The notes: generated by a model from the letters alone, not told the origin. A DNA stretch of 64,000 nt from Spirobacillus cienkowskii (GCF_037081835.1 NZ_CP146516.1:2433501-2497500); one strand, 5' to 3'; positions 1 through 10,517 are shown, counted from the stretch's first letter. Program-made: numbers and translations.

Positions 1-410
1 CCTAAGGTTTTGAGACTGTCTTCTATGCGTGAACCGTATTTTTGTTTCCATTCCCAAGCATGTTCCAAAAATTTTTCGCGGCCAATTTCTTTTTTAGAAA
101 TGCCCATTTCTGAAAGCATTTTTGTAACCTTGGCTTCTGTGGCAATGCTTGCATGATCTGTCCCCGGAATCCAACATGCCTCATACCCTTTAGCTCGATG
201 CCAGCGGATTAAAATATCTTGTAGCGTAAACATCATATGACCCATTGTAAGGTCGCCCGTGACGTTTGGAGGAGGCATCACTATGGTATAAGGCTTTTTG
301 TTTGCATTGCGTTTAGATTGGTAAAAGCTATTTTTATCCCAGTAATTTCTTAATCTTGGTTCTGTATTTGCGGGATCGAAGGCTTTTGTAAAAGCTTCAA
401 ATTTTGTCAC
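1..410 (-). CDS. valS: Valine-tRNA ligase, N-terminal part (runs off the window)
   Basis: Cytoplasmic enzyme that charges tRNA-Val. About 136 N-terminal codons are present; the rest lies left of position 1. Reading leftwards from a GTG at 410, the protein shows the class I signature of ValRS: PPPNVTGDLTMGH (HIGH-equivalent loop) followed by GTDHASIATEAKV, typical of the ValRS/IleRS/LeuRS catalytic fold. The GTG is preceded by AAGGAG at about 7 nt, which decides the start. Family is clear from the motif set; ValRS rather than IleRS is inferred from the NVTG and GTDHA(S/G)I pattern. Confidence 0.9.
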   Translation of the reverse strand, partial: MTKFEAFTKAFDPANTEPRLRNYWDKNSFYQSKRNANKKPYTIVMPPPNVTGDLTMGHMMFTLQDILIRWHRAKGYEACWIPGTDHASIATEAKVTKMLSEMGISKKEIGREKFLEHAWEWKQKYGSRIEDSLKTL

Positions 411-527
411 GGGCAGCTCCTTTGCTTAAAACATACCCGCATTTATTACCACTGAACAAAATCACGCACAACAAAGAAAATATTGCGTTATGATTTAAAA
501 AATTTTTCTATTAAATGCGCAAAATAT

Positions 528-2522
528 TTACCATAAAGAAATTCTTTCGTTATCATCTAAAGTCATAGGGTCTTCTTTTTTACAAAAAAATGTTTCTTCA
601 AAATTTTTTGAAAGCCTAACCTGATTATTAATTCTAACATCTACAGGTGCATGGTCATCTGTTTTTAACAAATAATCTTTATATTTAGGCTGAACTACAC
701 CACAAAACAACCTTCCAAACTGTATAAAAAAGTCTCTTTTAACTTGGTTATCACTTATTTTTTTATTTGGAAATGCAGCGTTAAATGCATTATTCAAACC
801 AAATTGATCTGCAATATTTTCTCCAAGAGTTAGTTTTCCATTAACGCCATCATTATTAAAAAATGAAATCATTTTTTTTGATTTTCTTTTAAATTTTTTT
901 AAATCATTATCGCTTACCCACTGCGAAAGACTACCATTTTGATCATACTTAGAACCAATTTCATCAATTGCATGACCTATTTCATGACCAACAATCATAC
1001 CTAATGAGCCTAAATTAATAATATCTGACTTAGTGTCATCATAAAAAGGAGGATGCAATATACCTAACGGCAATACAAAATGATTATAAGAAAATTCATA
1101 ATATGCATTTGGTGACAATGGAGACATTTGCCACCTTTCAATTTTATCATTTTTGTTAATATTTTTTAGTAATTTTCTCATATTTGCTGTCGTAATTCTT
1201 CTAATATTAGTAATAAACATATCATCACTAAGATTAATAATAGGTTCTAAATTCCATTCAGTAATATTTTGTGGTTTTACAAGCTTAAACTTTATGTTCT
1301 CAATTTTACTAACAGCTTTATTCTTTGTATTTTCTGATAACCATTTATTGTTTTTAATTTTTTCAACCGAAGCTTGACGAACTTTAGATACTATATTTTT
1401 AATTCTATGAACTGGAAAATCTTTATAATCATTTTTTACTATTTCAAAATCTATACTCCTTTCTAAGTAACCAGAAGTCTCTATAGTACAATGTATACTT
1501 TTTTCTGAATCCGCTAAAGATCTTCCAAAATGTTTATTATTAAAAACTCTAACTTTGTTATAAAGATCTGGATGTGAATATTTTAAAAACAATAAATTTA
1601 CCTTATTCCAAAAAGCTAGAGCTCTTACTTCTTCAACGGTTGCATCTTCTAGTAAAGAATTTATTTTAGACATAACTTCTTTAGTTACTAAATTTACTTT
1701 AATATTTTTTGGTATTTTTTCTAACATAATTTGAAAGTATAAATTTTTATATTCATTAATCAAAAACTCTCGAGACACTATATTATCTTCAGCAATAACA
1801 TCACTAAAATCTTCGTTACTTGGAGAAACTTCTGCTATTTGAAATTCAAAATTAATTACAAAATTTGAAAGTTTTTCTGAATCATTAACGCCTATATCCT
1901 TAAAATATTTATTAATTAATGATTTATATTCATCTAATAATTCTTTATCTGTATAATATTCTTTTGCCTCTAAATTCATAGAATATGAAAATATAATATC
2001 TTTTAAATTTTTATCAAGTTTATTAAATAAATCAGATACTATAATAAGATCCCCTTCTCCATTTATAGAATCTTTAGCAAATAGTTGTAAAATTTCATCT
2101 TTATTTAAAAAAGAAATTAATTCTAAATTATCATTAACAAGTTTTTTTTCATCTAACAATCTTTTTGACTCATTCATACATGAGTTGTAAAAATTTTTAA
2201 TCATTTTACTTCTTTTATTTAAATTTGTTTGACTCAATAATGATTGAACATAATTAATTCTTTTTTGTTTAATCCTTTCTGCAGAATCATCAAAACTAAA
2301 AATATATTTATTTTTAGTTTCAGGAATTCTAAATTTTGATATTTCATCTGAACAAACATAGCTAAAAAAATCTTCGCATGGAGAAATTAAATGATTCAAA
2401 TTAAAATCTCTACGATTTGGTACTTCAAACATATTTTCAGGAATTGTTAAAAATTCTTGAGAATAAATACTAAAATTAAAAAAAGATATTAATAAAATGC
2501 ATTTTTTTAACACAATTTTCAT
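528..2522 (-). CDS. Secreted M13-family (neprilysin-like) zinc metallopeptidase
   Basis: A 664-residue protein with an N-terminal signal peptide (about residues 1-21, ending near IYSQE). The C-terminal third carries the M13 signature: NAYYEF, then GHEIGHAID (HExxH zinc site near residues 507-511), then GENIADQFG near 566 (third zinc ligand Glu plus conserved Asp). The C-terminus has the Cys and final Trp usual for the family. Length matches PepO/neprilysin enzymes, which cut small peptides. The family's GENIADxGG is GENIADQFG here, so one Gly is replaced. It is a lone gene followed by HU on the same strand side. Codons are more AT-rich than in the neighbouring housekeeping genes. Substrate unknown. 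Confidence 0.93.
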   Translation of the reverse strand: MKIVLKKCILLISFFNFSIYSQEFLTIPENMFEVPNRRDFNLNHLISPCEDFFSYVCSDEISKFRIPETKNKYIFSFDDSAERIKQKRINYVQSLLSQTNLNKRSKMIKNFYNSCMNESKRLLDEKKLVNDNLELISFLNKDEILQLFAKDSINGEGDLIIVSDLFNKLDKNLKDIIFSYSMNLEAKEYYTDKELLDEYKSLINKYFKDIGVNDSEKLSNFVINFEFQIAEVSPSNEDFSDVIAEDNIVSREFLINEYKNLYFQIMLEKIPKNIKVNLVTKEVMSKINSLLEDATVEEVRALAFWNKVNLLFLKYSHPDLYNKVRVFNNKHFGRSLADSEKSIHCTIETSGYLERSIDFEIVKNDYKDFPVHRIKNIVSKVRQASVEKIKNNKWLSENTKNKAVSKIENIKFKLVKPQNITEWNLEPIINLSDDMFITNIRRITTANMRKLLKNINKNDKIERWQMSPLSPNAYYEFSYNHFVLPLGILHPPFYDDTKSDIINLGSLGMIVGHEIGHAIDEIGSKYDQNGSLSQWVSDNDLKKFKRKSKKMISFFNNDGVNGKLTLGENIADQFGLNNAFNAAFPNKKISDNQVKRDFFIQFGRLFCGVVQPKYKDYLLKTDDHAPVDVRINNQVRLSKNFEETFFCKKEDPMTLDDNERISLW

Positions 2523-2681
2523 AAAAATCCTTAATGATATAATTTAAAAATTTTAATAATCTACTTTACAAAAAAAAGACCTCTTTGCTATAAAAATAAA
2601 AAGTATCACATAATTTTATTTTTTTTAAATTTTATAAATAAAAAAATGAAATTAAAATTTTAAAATTTAGTATATTTTTAA

Positions 2682-2710
2682 TAAAAAAAAGCAAGCTTCA
2701 AAAAGCTTGC
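2682..2710 (-). terminator. Intrinsic terminator of the HU gene
   Basis: A perfect 8-bp stem, GCAAGCTT paired with AAGCTTGC around a 4-nt loop (2691-2710), is followed on the minus strand by a run of eight T. It lies about 30 nt beyond the HU stop codon. Confidence 0.85.
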
Positions 2711-2738
2711 CTTAAAAAATAATTGCTTTGTAAATTAA

Positions 2739-3086
2739 TTATTTTTTCTTTTTTGCCGAAACAGATTTCTTTGCTTTAACAACAGAACGGGAACCTGTCA
2801 CTTGCTCTTTTAAAGATTTTGCCGCGCGAAAGGCAATCTTTTTAGATGCAGGAATCTTAATTTCTTCGCCAGTTTGCGGATTCCGTCCCATACGAGGCGC
2901 TCTTTCCTTAACTTGAAGAATACCTATTTTATCGATTCGAAGTTTCTTTCCAGAAGCCACTTCGATTTCGACTGTATTTAAAAAATCAGCAATCACTTCC
3001 TTAGTAATTTTCTTTGGAAGTTGGTCAAATTTCGCAGCAACATTTGCAATCATTTGACTAGTAGAAACTGTTTCTGGCTTAGCCAT
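2739..3086 (-). CDS. HU/IHF-family DNA-binding protein
   Basis: Nucleoid-associated DNA-bending protein of 115 residues. It has the classic HU beta-arm segment GRNPQTGEEIKIPA followed by the helix KKIAFRAAKSLKEQV, and a Lys/Ala/Ser-rich C-terminal tail (about 20 residues) like tailed HU proteins. The reading frame is open up to 3164, but the ATG at 3086 has a strong AAAGGAGG ribosome-binding site at correct spacing, so the shorter form is chosen. A promoter lies at 3206-3233 and an intrinsic terminator at 2682-2710, so it is a single-gene unit. HU versus IHF cannot be settled by eye. Confidence 0.93.
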   Translation of the reverse strand: MAKPETVSTSQMIANVAAKFDQLPKKITKEVIADFLNTVEIEVASGKKLRIDKIGILQVKERAPRMGRNPQTGEEIKIPASKKIAFRAAKSLKEQVTGSRSVVKAKKSVSAKKKK

Positions 3087-3205
3087 AGAGAACGCCTCCT
3101 TTGGTGAGAAAAAACAACAAGAGCAAAAATGTCTAAACCATTTTAACCGCCAAAACTGACGCAAGTTTTAAAAAAAATGGAAGATCTGCATGCTCCTGTT
3201 ACTTA

Positions 3206-3233
3206 AATATAAGGAAATCATGATACAAGTCAA
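3206..3233 (-). promoter_or_regulatory. Putative sigma70-type promoter of the HU gene
   Basis: On the minus strand TTGACT (3228-3233) and TATATT (3206-3211) are separated by 16 nt, close to the vegetative consensus. The implied start near 3198 gives a leader of about 110 nt before the HU ATG. Only sequence match supports it. Confidence 0.5.
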
Positions 3234-3276
3234 TAGCCATCATAAAAAAAATGCAATAAAGCTAGCGTGTAACAGG

Positions 3277-3307
3277 CAATAGATGATCTCTATTTAGACC
3301 TCTATTG
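3277..3307. repeat. Inverted repeat in the enolase leader
   Basis: CAATAGA (3277-3283) and TCTATTG (3301-3307) form a 7-bp inverted repeat with a 17-nt spacer, about 85 nt before the eno start. It could be an operator or leader hairpin, or chance in AT-rich DNA. Confidence 0.25.
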
Positions 3308-3365
3308 ATGAGGTGCCGAATTTATTGCATAACAGACAGGGTAGCAGAATCGCTGTTTTGCTTAA

Positions 3366-4683
<1,318 letters not shown>

Positions 4684-4737
4684 TAAAATAACATTAATTT
4701 AAATTACTTTAAGCAGTAATTTTATAAAGCGTTTATT

Positions 4738-5007
4738 ATGAATTCATCAGTAAAAGTTCAGTTTTCAGATTATGCAATGCTTGCTCATTTGTTTATTGAG
4801 CTTCGTGGTAAAGGGTTATCATTGTCTGCAGCAGATTTAGATATTTTAAAGTCTTGGGAATTATCTGGAATTAAGGCTGAATTTATTGCAAATGTTATGC
4901 ATGAATACGCCGAAGAGTGTAAACAGAAATCTAAAAATTTTCCTAATTCACTTTTACCCGTTTACCGTAAAGTTCATGCAATATTATTAAAATCTTCAGA
5001 GTACTAG
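4738..5007 (+). CDS. Small conserved-looking protein upstream of the DnaC-like ATPase
   Basis: An 89-residue, mostly helical soluble protein of unknown function. The segment LSAADLDILKSWELSGIK and the following amphipathic helices are compatible with a small nucleic-acid- or protein-binding domain, but no named family is recognised. It ends 10 nt before the DnaC-like gene on the same strand, so co-transcription is likely and a shared role in replication restart or helicase loading is a reasonable guess. No clear ribosome-binding site precedes the ATG. Confidence 0.7.
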   Translation: MNSSVKVQFSDYAMLAHLFIELRGKGLSLSAADLDILKSWELSGIKAEFIANVMHEYAEECKQKSKNFPNSLLPVYRKVHAILLKSSEY

Positions 5008-5017
5008 GTGAATTATC

Positions 5018-6211
5018 ATGCATTCAGAACGAACCATCGAAGAGATTTTTTTATCTTTACAAAGTTTGGCTGAACAACGAGAATTAGAAGAAACAGAAGA
5101 ACAACAACCGAACAAAACTTCTACACGCTGTTTATGCGGAAAAGAATATGCGGCTTCCAATGAAGATGCTTTTAATTATGAAAATGATGCTGAAGACATT
5201 GATGAAGACGGCGAATCTCCAGAAAAAACAACAGAAGCTGGTGAGCCGATTTATATTGAAAACACACAAAAAGGTCTGCGTTATGCTGTATGTCCTGCAT
5301 GCAATCCGCGTTTAAATTGCCAATTATGTGACGGAACAGGACATAGAATATTAAACCGTGTGCATGTATTTGAAACAGAAGATGGTGAATTTGAACATGT
5401 TTGCGAAGATTTAAGCCCAAATACCTGTTCGTGTACGCATACAGAACGTTTGGTGACACTATTAAATAACGCCGAAATTCCTAGTAAATATGTGGAAGCA
5501 GAAATAAATTCGTTTAAACATAATCATTTAACAGAAAATCAAACAAAAAAATTAATTGAAAACATTCAAAGAGTCCAAAAACTTTGTTTTCAACTCGCTT
5601 CTACAGCAATTTCACAACAAGCAACAAACCAAAAATACTTTGTTACTTTATTTGGGCCTGTTGGATCTGGCAAAACTTTACTTGCCGTTGCGGCTTTAAA
5701 AATGGTTATTATTAATTTTGGTTTTACTGGACGTTTTGTTGATTTTCAGTTTTTGTTAAATCAAATTAAAGCCGAATACGATCAAAAAAAATCTGGAGAA
5801 CATTTACTTAAACAACTAAGAGATGTTGACATACTGGTTATTGATGAACTCGGAAAAGGCAGAAATGAAAACGAATGGCAATTAGAAAAACTTGATGATT
5901 TGATCAATTCTCGCTACAACGCTAAAAAAATAACTATTCTTACAACTAATTATTTACCACAACAGCTTAAATATGATGACAAAGAAATCCCTCGAACAAC
6001 TCATAATTCAAACTATTGGGGTGATCAAATAAAATCGAGTATTCCTGTGCATGAATCATTTTGGACTCAAACTCTCATTCAAAGAATTGGCGCTCGAATG
6101 TATGAACGTATTTATGAGGTTTCAGAGTTTATAGACTTTACAGAATTACCAAGTTATCGAAAATTTGTAGGCAAAGATTTTTTAAGTTTATATGCATCCA
6201 AAAATAAATAA
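5018..6211 (+). CDS. DnaC/DnaI-like AAA+ ATPase with N-terminal cysteine clusters
   Basis: A 397-residue cytoplasmic protein. An acidic N-terminal region carries cysteine pairs (CLCG, CPACN, CQLCDGTGH, CSC; about residues 33-145) that look like zinc sites, one resembling the CxxCxGxG motif of DnaJ zinc fingers. The C-terminal half is a AAA+ module: Walker A GPVGSGKT near residues 213-220, Walker B DILVIDELGKG near 270, and sensor-1 TILTTNYLP. The order zinc domain then AAA+ and the ELGKG loop match DnaC/DnaI/IstB-type helicase loaders. A start at 5018 is supported by AGGTGA. Role as replicative helicase loader is inferred; an IstB-like transposition role is unlikely because no transposase is adjacent. 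Confidence 0.8.
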   Translation: MHSERTIEEIFLSLQSLAEQRELEETEEQQPNKTSTRCLCGKEYAASNEDAFNYENDAEDIDEDGESPEKTTEAGEPIYIENTQKGLRYAVCPACNPRLNCQLCDGTGHRILNRVHVFETEDGEFEHVCEDLSPNTCSCTHTERLVTLLNNAEIPSKYVEAEINSFKHNHLTENQTKKLIENIQRVQKLCFQLASTAISQQATNQKYFVTLFGPVGSGKTLLAVAALKMVIINFGFTGRFVDFQFLLNQIKAEYDQKKSGEHLLKQLRDVDILVIDELGKGRNENEWQLEKLDDLINSRYNAKKITILTTNYLPQQLKYDDKEIPRTTHNSNYWGDQIKSSIPVHESFWTQTLIQRIGARMYERIYEVSEFIDFTELPSYRKFVGKDFLSLYASKNK

Positions 6212-6234
6212 AAATTAAAATTTAAATTAAATTT

Positions 6235-7659
6235 TTAAAAACTAATTGAAATCCCTGCTTGTGTAGTTAATAAAACCCTCGACTTTGCCCCACCAGGAAG
6301 CTCTTTTATGTTCCAGTCGTACAAACCATAATTTAAACTAAGATAAAAATAATTTTTTGATTGCAAATGACCTTCAAACATATATTTAATTAATGGAGTT
6401 ACAATAATAGAATTAGCGTCTGTTGCAATTAATTTTTTAGAAACATAATTTAAATTTGTATCTAAACCAAAATAAATATTTTTAGTTAAAAAAACCAAAG
6501 GTTGCAAAACAACTCCAACTCTATTTGTATTACGTGAAGTTTCTGTGCCATTTGGACTTAATCTATTTTTATCATCAGTAATTTTTAAAACAGGAAGATC
6601 CTTTGAATAGGTATTATTTAAAATTATGATACCTGTTATTAAACCAAAATTTTTAGTGAACATAAACTCTGAAGAATCAGAAAGTCCAATAATATTTTGT
6701 GGATAGTTTAAAGGAATTCTGTCTTCACCAAGATATTTTGTATTAGAATTATCAAAACCATTGTATGGATATGTTGAAAACCAAATTGTAGTTGTTCCCT
6801 TAACACTATTAGTTAAAGGTCTTAAATACACACCTCCAATTATCATTGAAGATGTAGAATAAATTAATTCTTTTTTAACATTTAAAATATTGTCTTTTTG
6901 ATAACTTCGATAATATCGTAAAGAAAAAATTGGTTGAAAAATTTTGCCTTCTGAAAGTATAAATCGGCCACTCATAAATAAAGTAGCAAGATAATCGTCA
7001 TTTGAATACAAAACATTTGTACCATTAGCATCTAATATATAATTTCCAGATAAATCTTTCCCTTTCGACAACACTGTCTCTTTATTAACAGCCACTGCAA
7101 TTTGAAATACTGAGGAATCGATTCCTGCTCCAATTAATCCAATTTGATTAAATGGGTTTGCAATTTGAAATGCAGAAATATCGTCAAACTCAAACGTTCT
7201 TTTTCCAGCCCATATAGAATAATCTGTAAATGGTAAATGAATTTTTACATAAAAATCCCTTAATAAAAGCCTTCTTTTTGGATAGCTATTAGGAAATAAA
7301 TTGTAGTTAATTGATTTTGTCCAATAATAATCAAAACGAGTTTGCAACTCCCCAGTGTTTTTTAAATTGAGTCCTAAACGCGCAGAAAGAAAATTTGCTT
7401 TATAAGCCTCAGCACTTGTTGCTTGATTTTCGAGTTGTTGGTCAACCTCTTCACCTTTAAATATAGTGTTTACACCAGACGTTGCATCCGCTTTAAAATC
7501 AAGCCCGTAACTGATATCTAGTTTATCGTTGAGCGCAATTTTATCTTGTGCTGAAGCGTAGCTCAGCAAAGAGAGACTTAAAAATGTAAAACATTGATAT
7601 ATAAGAAAATTATTTTTAAATAAAAAATCCCTATTAAAACAAATATTTATATAATACAA
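6235..7659 (-). CDS. LamB-like carbohydrate porin / outer-membrane beta-barrel
   Basis: A 474-residue exported protein. An unusually long signal peptide (about 38 residues, cleavage after SYASA) is followed by alternating amphipathic strands and a C-terminal aromatic residue (ISISF), as in outer-membrane barrels. The stretch LRDFYVKI, then IWAGKRTFEFDDI and GLIGAGID parallels the LREAYVE, IWAGKRFYQRHDV and GPGAGIE segments of maltoporins, so a sugar-specific channel is likely; the substrate is not deducible. Translation starts at TTG (7659) with AGGA upstream; there is no in-frame ATG near the signal peptide. It converges with the DnaC-like gene across 23 AT-only bases. Confidence 0.78.
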   Translation of the reverse strand: MYYINICFNRDFLFKNNFLIYQCFTFLSLSLLSYASAQDKIALNDKLDISYGLDFKADATSGVNTIFKGEEVDQQLENQATSAEAYKANFLSARLGLNLKNTGELQTRFDYYWTKSINYNLFPNSYPKRRLLLRDFYVKIHLPFTDYSIWAGKRTFEFDDISAFQIANPFNQIGLIGAGIDSSVFQIAVAVNKETVLSKGKDLSGNYILDANGTNVLYSNDDYLATLFMSGRFILSEGKIFQPIFSLRYYRSYQKDNILNVKKELIYSTSSMIIGGVYLRPLTNSVKGTTTIWFSTYPYNGFDNSNTKYLGEDRIPLNYPQNIIGLSDSSEFMFTKNFGLITGIIILNNTYSKDLPVLKITDDKNRLSPNGTETSRNTNRVGVVLQPLVFLTKNIYFGLDTNLNYVSKKLIATDANSIIVTPLIKYMFEGHLQSKNYFYLSLNYGLYDWNIKELPGGAKSRVLLTTQAGISISF

Positions 7660-7716
7660 GTTGATTTATCCTATTAAAATTTATGATTAAGATCAAATAT
7701 CATCATCAAGTTCCCC

Positions 7717-7744
7717 TTGACCCAATAAGTTCAGATAATATGTT
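7717..7744 (+). promoter_or_regulatory. Putative promoter of the nfu-mrp operon
   Basis: TTGACC (7717-7722) and TATGTT (7739-7744) with a 16-nt spacer, about 57 nt upstream of the nfu ATG, between divergent genes. Confidence 0.4.
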
Positions 7745-7801
7745 TATACAGAAACATGCCGCTACCTGCCAAGGTTGCAGCTCTCAAAGAGGTCTATGTA
7801 A

Positions 7802-8026
7802 ATGATTACAAAAATTAAAGAAATAATTGAACAGCAAATTCGTCCGGCCCTCCAGTCTGATGGAGGAGATATTGAGCTTGTTGATGTTGAGGATGGTATT
7901 GTTAAAGTTAGACTTGTTGGTGCGTGTTCCCATTGCCCTTCAAGTGCAATGACTCTTTATCATGGAGTTGAAAAAATGCTTATGGAAAAAGTGCCTGAAG
8001 TCAAAGGCATCGAGCAGGTATGGTAA
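7802..8026 (+). CDS. NifU-like (Nfu-type) Fe-S cluster scaffold domain protein
   Basis: A 74-residue stand-alone NifU C-terminal domain. It begins IRPALQSDGGDIELVDVEDG and contains CSHCPSS, the CxxC that binds a labile Fe-S cluster at a dimer interface. Such proteins pass assembled clusters to apo-enzymes in the cytoplasm. AGAGG precedes the ATG. Its stop overlaps the start of mrp by 7 nt, indicating coupled translation with another Fe-S carrier. Confidence 0.93.
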   Translation: MITKIKEIIEQQIRPALQSDGGDIELVDVEDGIVKVRLVGACSHCPSSAMTLYHGVEKMLMEKVPEVKGIEQVW

Positions 8027-9207
8027 CCATGACACAAACTACAACTCAATTAAACACAGTTCAGGAACTTGAAAGCTGCTTAACCGCAGAAGTTTTAAAT
8101 GCCTTAGGCGGTTTTTCTTGGTCAGAGCGTGTGCATCATATAGAACACCATGCAGGCAAAATGCGTGTCCATTTTTTTTCTGATGGCCTCAATCTCTCTG
8201 CAAAAACAGCGGTCGAAAATTTTTTGCATGAAAAACTGTCTACCAAAGACAATGAGTTGACTGTTTACTTTGAAAGAAAAGAAAAAGCGCCGCAGCCAAC
8301 AACAGCATCGGCACAATCTTCTTCAACTCTGTCTCATGATTCTTCACGCACTCATTCACACTCCCACTCTCAACCACATAGCGCTACAACTTCTGATACA
8401 CGCCCCCAATCAGGAAAACGTTCCATATCAGGGGTAAAACGAATTATTGCAGTGGCAAGTGGTAAAGGTGGTGTGGGCAAAAGCACAGTCAGCGTTAACC
8501 TTGCCTTAAGTCTTTACAATCAAGGCTACAAGGTGGGAATTCTTGATGCCGATATCTATGGCCCTAGTATTCCAACTATGCTGAACATTCATAAAGATCC
8601 TTTAGTGAACGAAAATAATAAAATTATTCCCCCCGAAGCTTACGGCTTAAAGGTTATGTCATTTGGATTTTTTGCTCCAGAAGAAACCGCCGTCATTTGG
8701 CGCGGCCCAATGATTATGAAAGCGCTGCAACAATTTTTTTGGGATGTTGATTGGGGTGAGCTTGATTTTTTAATTATTGACCTACCTCCTGGCACAGGTG
8801 ATGCACAACTCACCCTTGTCCAAAGTATTCCTTTAACAGGTGCCGTGATTGTCACAACTCCACAAAACGTGGCGTTGCTTGATGCCGTTAAAGGGATTGC
8901 AATGTTTCGCAAAACAGAAGTGCCAATACTTGGCATAGTTGAAAACATGTCTACCTATTCTTGCCCTAAATGCAGTCATGAAGCGCATATTTTTGGCAAA
9001 GGCGGCGCAGAGCGTGTGGCACAAAAATTTGAAGCACCACTACTTGGGCACTTGCCTCTTTTTACTGAAATTCGTGAAGCTGGAGATTGCGGAGAGCCAT
9101 TAACAGCAAAACCAAACCACCCTATTCGTACTCATTTTTCTGTTATTGCAGAACAGGTTGTAAAAAATGCAATTCATATGGACACATCTCGCACAAAACA
9201 TGACTAA
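8020..9207 (+). CDS. mrp: Mrp/ApbC-family Fe-S cluster carrier P-loop NTPase
   Basis: A 395-residue cytosolic Fe-S carrier of the Mrp/NBP35 group. Residues 1-100 resemble the small alpha/beta (MIP18/DUF59-like) domain; a His/Ser/Thr-rich linker follows (about 105-135, with repeated HSHS); then the deviant Walker A GKGGVGKST near 148-156, DADIYGPSIP, and CPKC near 310, the cluster-binding pair. Two ATGs are possible (8020 and 8029); 8020 overlaps nfu by 7 nt. Pairing with nfu points to Fe-S delivery. The His-rich linker is unusual in length and could bind metal. Confidence 0.93.
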   Translation: MVTMTQTTTQLNTVQELESCLTAEVLNALGGFSWSERVHHIEHHAGKMRVHFFSDGLNLSAKTAVENFLHEKLSTKDNELTVYFERKEKAPQPTTASAQSSSTLSHDSSRTHSHSHSQPHSATTSDTRPQSGKRSISGVKRIIAVASGKGGVGKSTVSVNLALSLYNQGYKVGILDADIYGPSIPTMLNIHKDPLVNENNKIIPPEAYGLKVMSFGFFAPEETAVIWRGPMIMKALQQFFWDVDWGELDFLIIDLPPGTGDAQLTLVQSIPLTGAVIVTTPQNVALLDAVKGIAMFRKTEVPILGIVENMSTYSCPKCSHEAHIFGKGGAERVAQKFEAPLLGHLPLFTEIREAGDCGEPLTAKPNHPIRTHFSVIAEQVVKNAIHMDTSRTKHD

Positions 9208-10370
9208 CTTGCACGAGATGTTTTCATGGAAGACTGGTTGGTAATATTTTTTTGTTGCTTGAGTTGCATCGAAAGAATGGCTTCAAACAGTTTTTTAGAC
9301 AGGCTTTGATTTTCAAACTCAACTCCCACACACCATTCTCCAGATTCGGAGCTTGTCCACGACACCTTTCCAATAATTGATTGCAGCTTAGTTTCGACTG
9401 CGGCATCACTGGCCGCTTTTTTCTTAGTTTTAGCAGATAAAGTAGAAAGAGCGGGAGCTTTTTTTGCAACCTTACTCGCTGTTTTTTTCTTGGCAGCAAC
9501 AACATCTTTTTGCAATTGGTTATCTTTTAATGCGGCGGTCAAACAAACCTTACTCATTTCCGCAAGGCTGCTATTTTCAATTTCTGTGTGAGAAGGAAGC
9601 TTTAAAGTGACAACACTGCCCAACGCAATAAACTCCATGCTTGCAAGCAAATGCTTCCAATCTGTTAATCCTGGTTTATTATTCTTGCTTGGCTTTAGCT
9701 TTACGCCACTCAATGAACAGTCTTCTATTACCCCGCAAAACGAAATAGGGAGTGCTTTAATGTCATGATTTTCTTTTTCGATTTTGCTTTTACTCAGCTT
9801 AGATGTTTTGAGATCCTTTGTTCCTTTTTTTGTGGTGCTTTTTAGCTCAGGAAGAAGGGTTTTTTTACCTGTTTTAGGAGTTAGAATTTGCTGATATGCT
9901 GTTAAACTTTCATTTTCAAGCAAGATTTCGGCAAACACAGGCAAATTGCACGATACTCTTTTTTGTTGCGTAGTACGGGTTTTATTGTCACAAAAGCGCT
10001 GTGCCACAGCAATCACAATTTCTGGGTTTACAGGCTTTTTTAACCAACTTTGGCAATCAGCATATTGTTTTAGCGACGTTTCAATTGTTTGCACAACCTC
10101 TGGTCTATCAAAGGCTGTAATTAAAATAGGAATACTATAAAGCTTTTTTAACCTTTGCGCGGTTTGCGCACCATCAAAATCAGGAAGATCAAAATCAATC
10201 ACAAATGCGTCCAATCCTTCATGATGTTTAGCAATTTCTAGAGCCTCAGCGGAGCTCCTTGCGACAACCACCTGTACGCCTGGATAATGATCCTTAAACA
10301 CTTCACTTGTCATGACGAGGCTGGCTTTACTTGCATCTGCAATCAAAATTTTTTTCACTTTTGTCTCCAA
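9204..10370 (-). CDS. Response-regulator receiver fused to a divergent PilZ-like domain
   Basis: A 388-residue signalling protein. Residues 1-125 form a receiver: KKILIADAS at the start, FVIDFDLPDFDG with the phospho-acceptor Asp, then ITAFD and LKKPVNP (conserved Lys). The C-terminal half has PilZ-like elements, SFCGVIEDCSLSGVKL and WCVGVEFEN, but the arginine motif (RxxxR) that binds cyclic-di-GMP is not seen. Lys/Ala-rich low-complexity inserts (about residues 190-215 and 285-320) split the domain. It may act by protein contact rather than nucleotide binding. Its 3' end overlaps mrp by 4 nt, convergently. Confidence 0.75.
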   Translation of the reverse strand: METKVKKILIADASKASLVMTSEVFKDHYPGVQVVVARSSAEALEIAKHHEGLDAFVIDFDLPDFDGAQTAQRLKKLYSIPILITAFDRPEVVQTIETSLKQYADCQSWLKKPVNPEIVIAVAQRFCDNKTRTTQQKRVSCNLPVFAEILLENESLTAYQQILTPKTGKKTLLPELKSTTKKGTKDLKTSKLSKSKIEKENHDIKALPISFCGVIEDCSLSGVKLKPSKNNKPGLTDWKHLLASMEFIALGSVVTLKLPSHTEIENSSLAEMSKVCLTAALKDNQLQKDVVAAKKKTASKVAKKAPALSTLSAKTKKKAASDAAVETKLQSIIGKVSWTSSESGEWCVGVEFENQSLSKKLFEAILSMQLKQQKNITNQSSMKTSRAS

Positions 10371-10517
10371 CTTAAACCAAAACGTTTAAGAATCCAGGTT
10401 TTACTATTGCAGTCATGATTATAAGCTTGAAATACAAGATATTAGAGAGGCAAAAGTACTTGATAGACCAAAAGTATTGACACTAGAAACAGAATGACGA
10501 GAGCATTAAAAAACAAA

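Noticed and set aside
1153-1377. 74-codon plus-strand frame inside the M13 peptidase gene
   Set aside because: It is antisense to a well-supported coding frame, very Phe/Leu-rich as expected from AT-rich complement, and has no ribosome-binding site.
3087-3164. N-terminal extension of the HU gene
   Set aside because: The strong AAAGGAGG site points to 3086, and the extension is rich in Cys, Phe and Trp, unlike HU.
6212-6234. A/T palindrome between the DnaC-like and porin genes as a bidirectional terminator
   Set aside because: Only A-T pairs with almost no loop; stability is doubtful.
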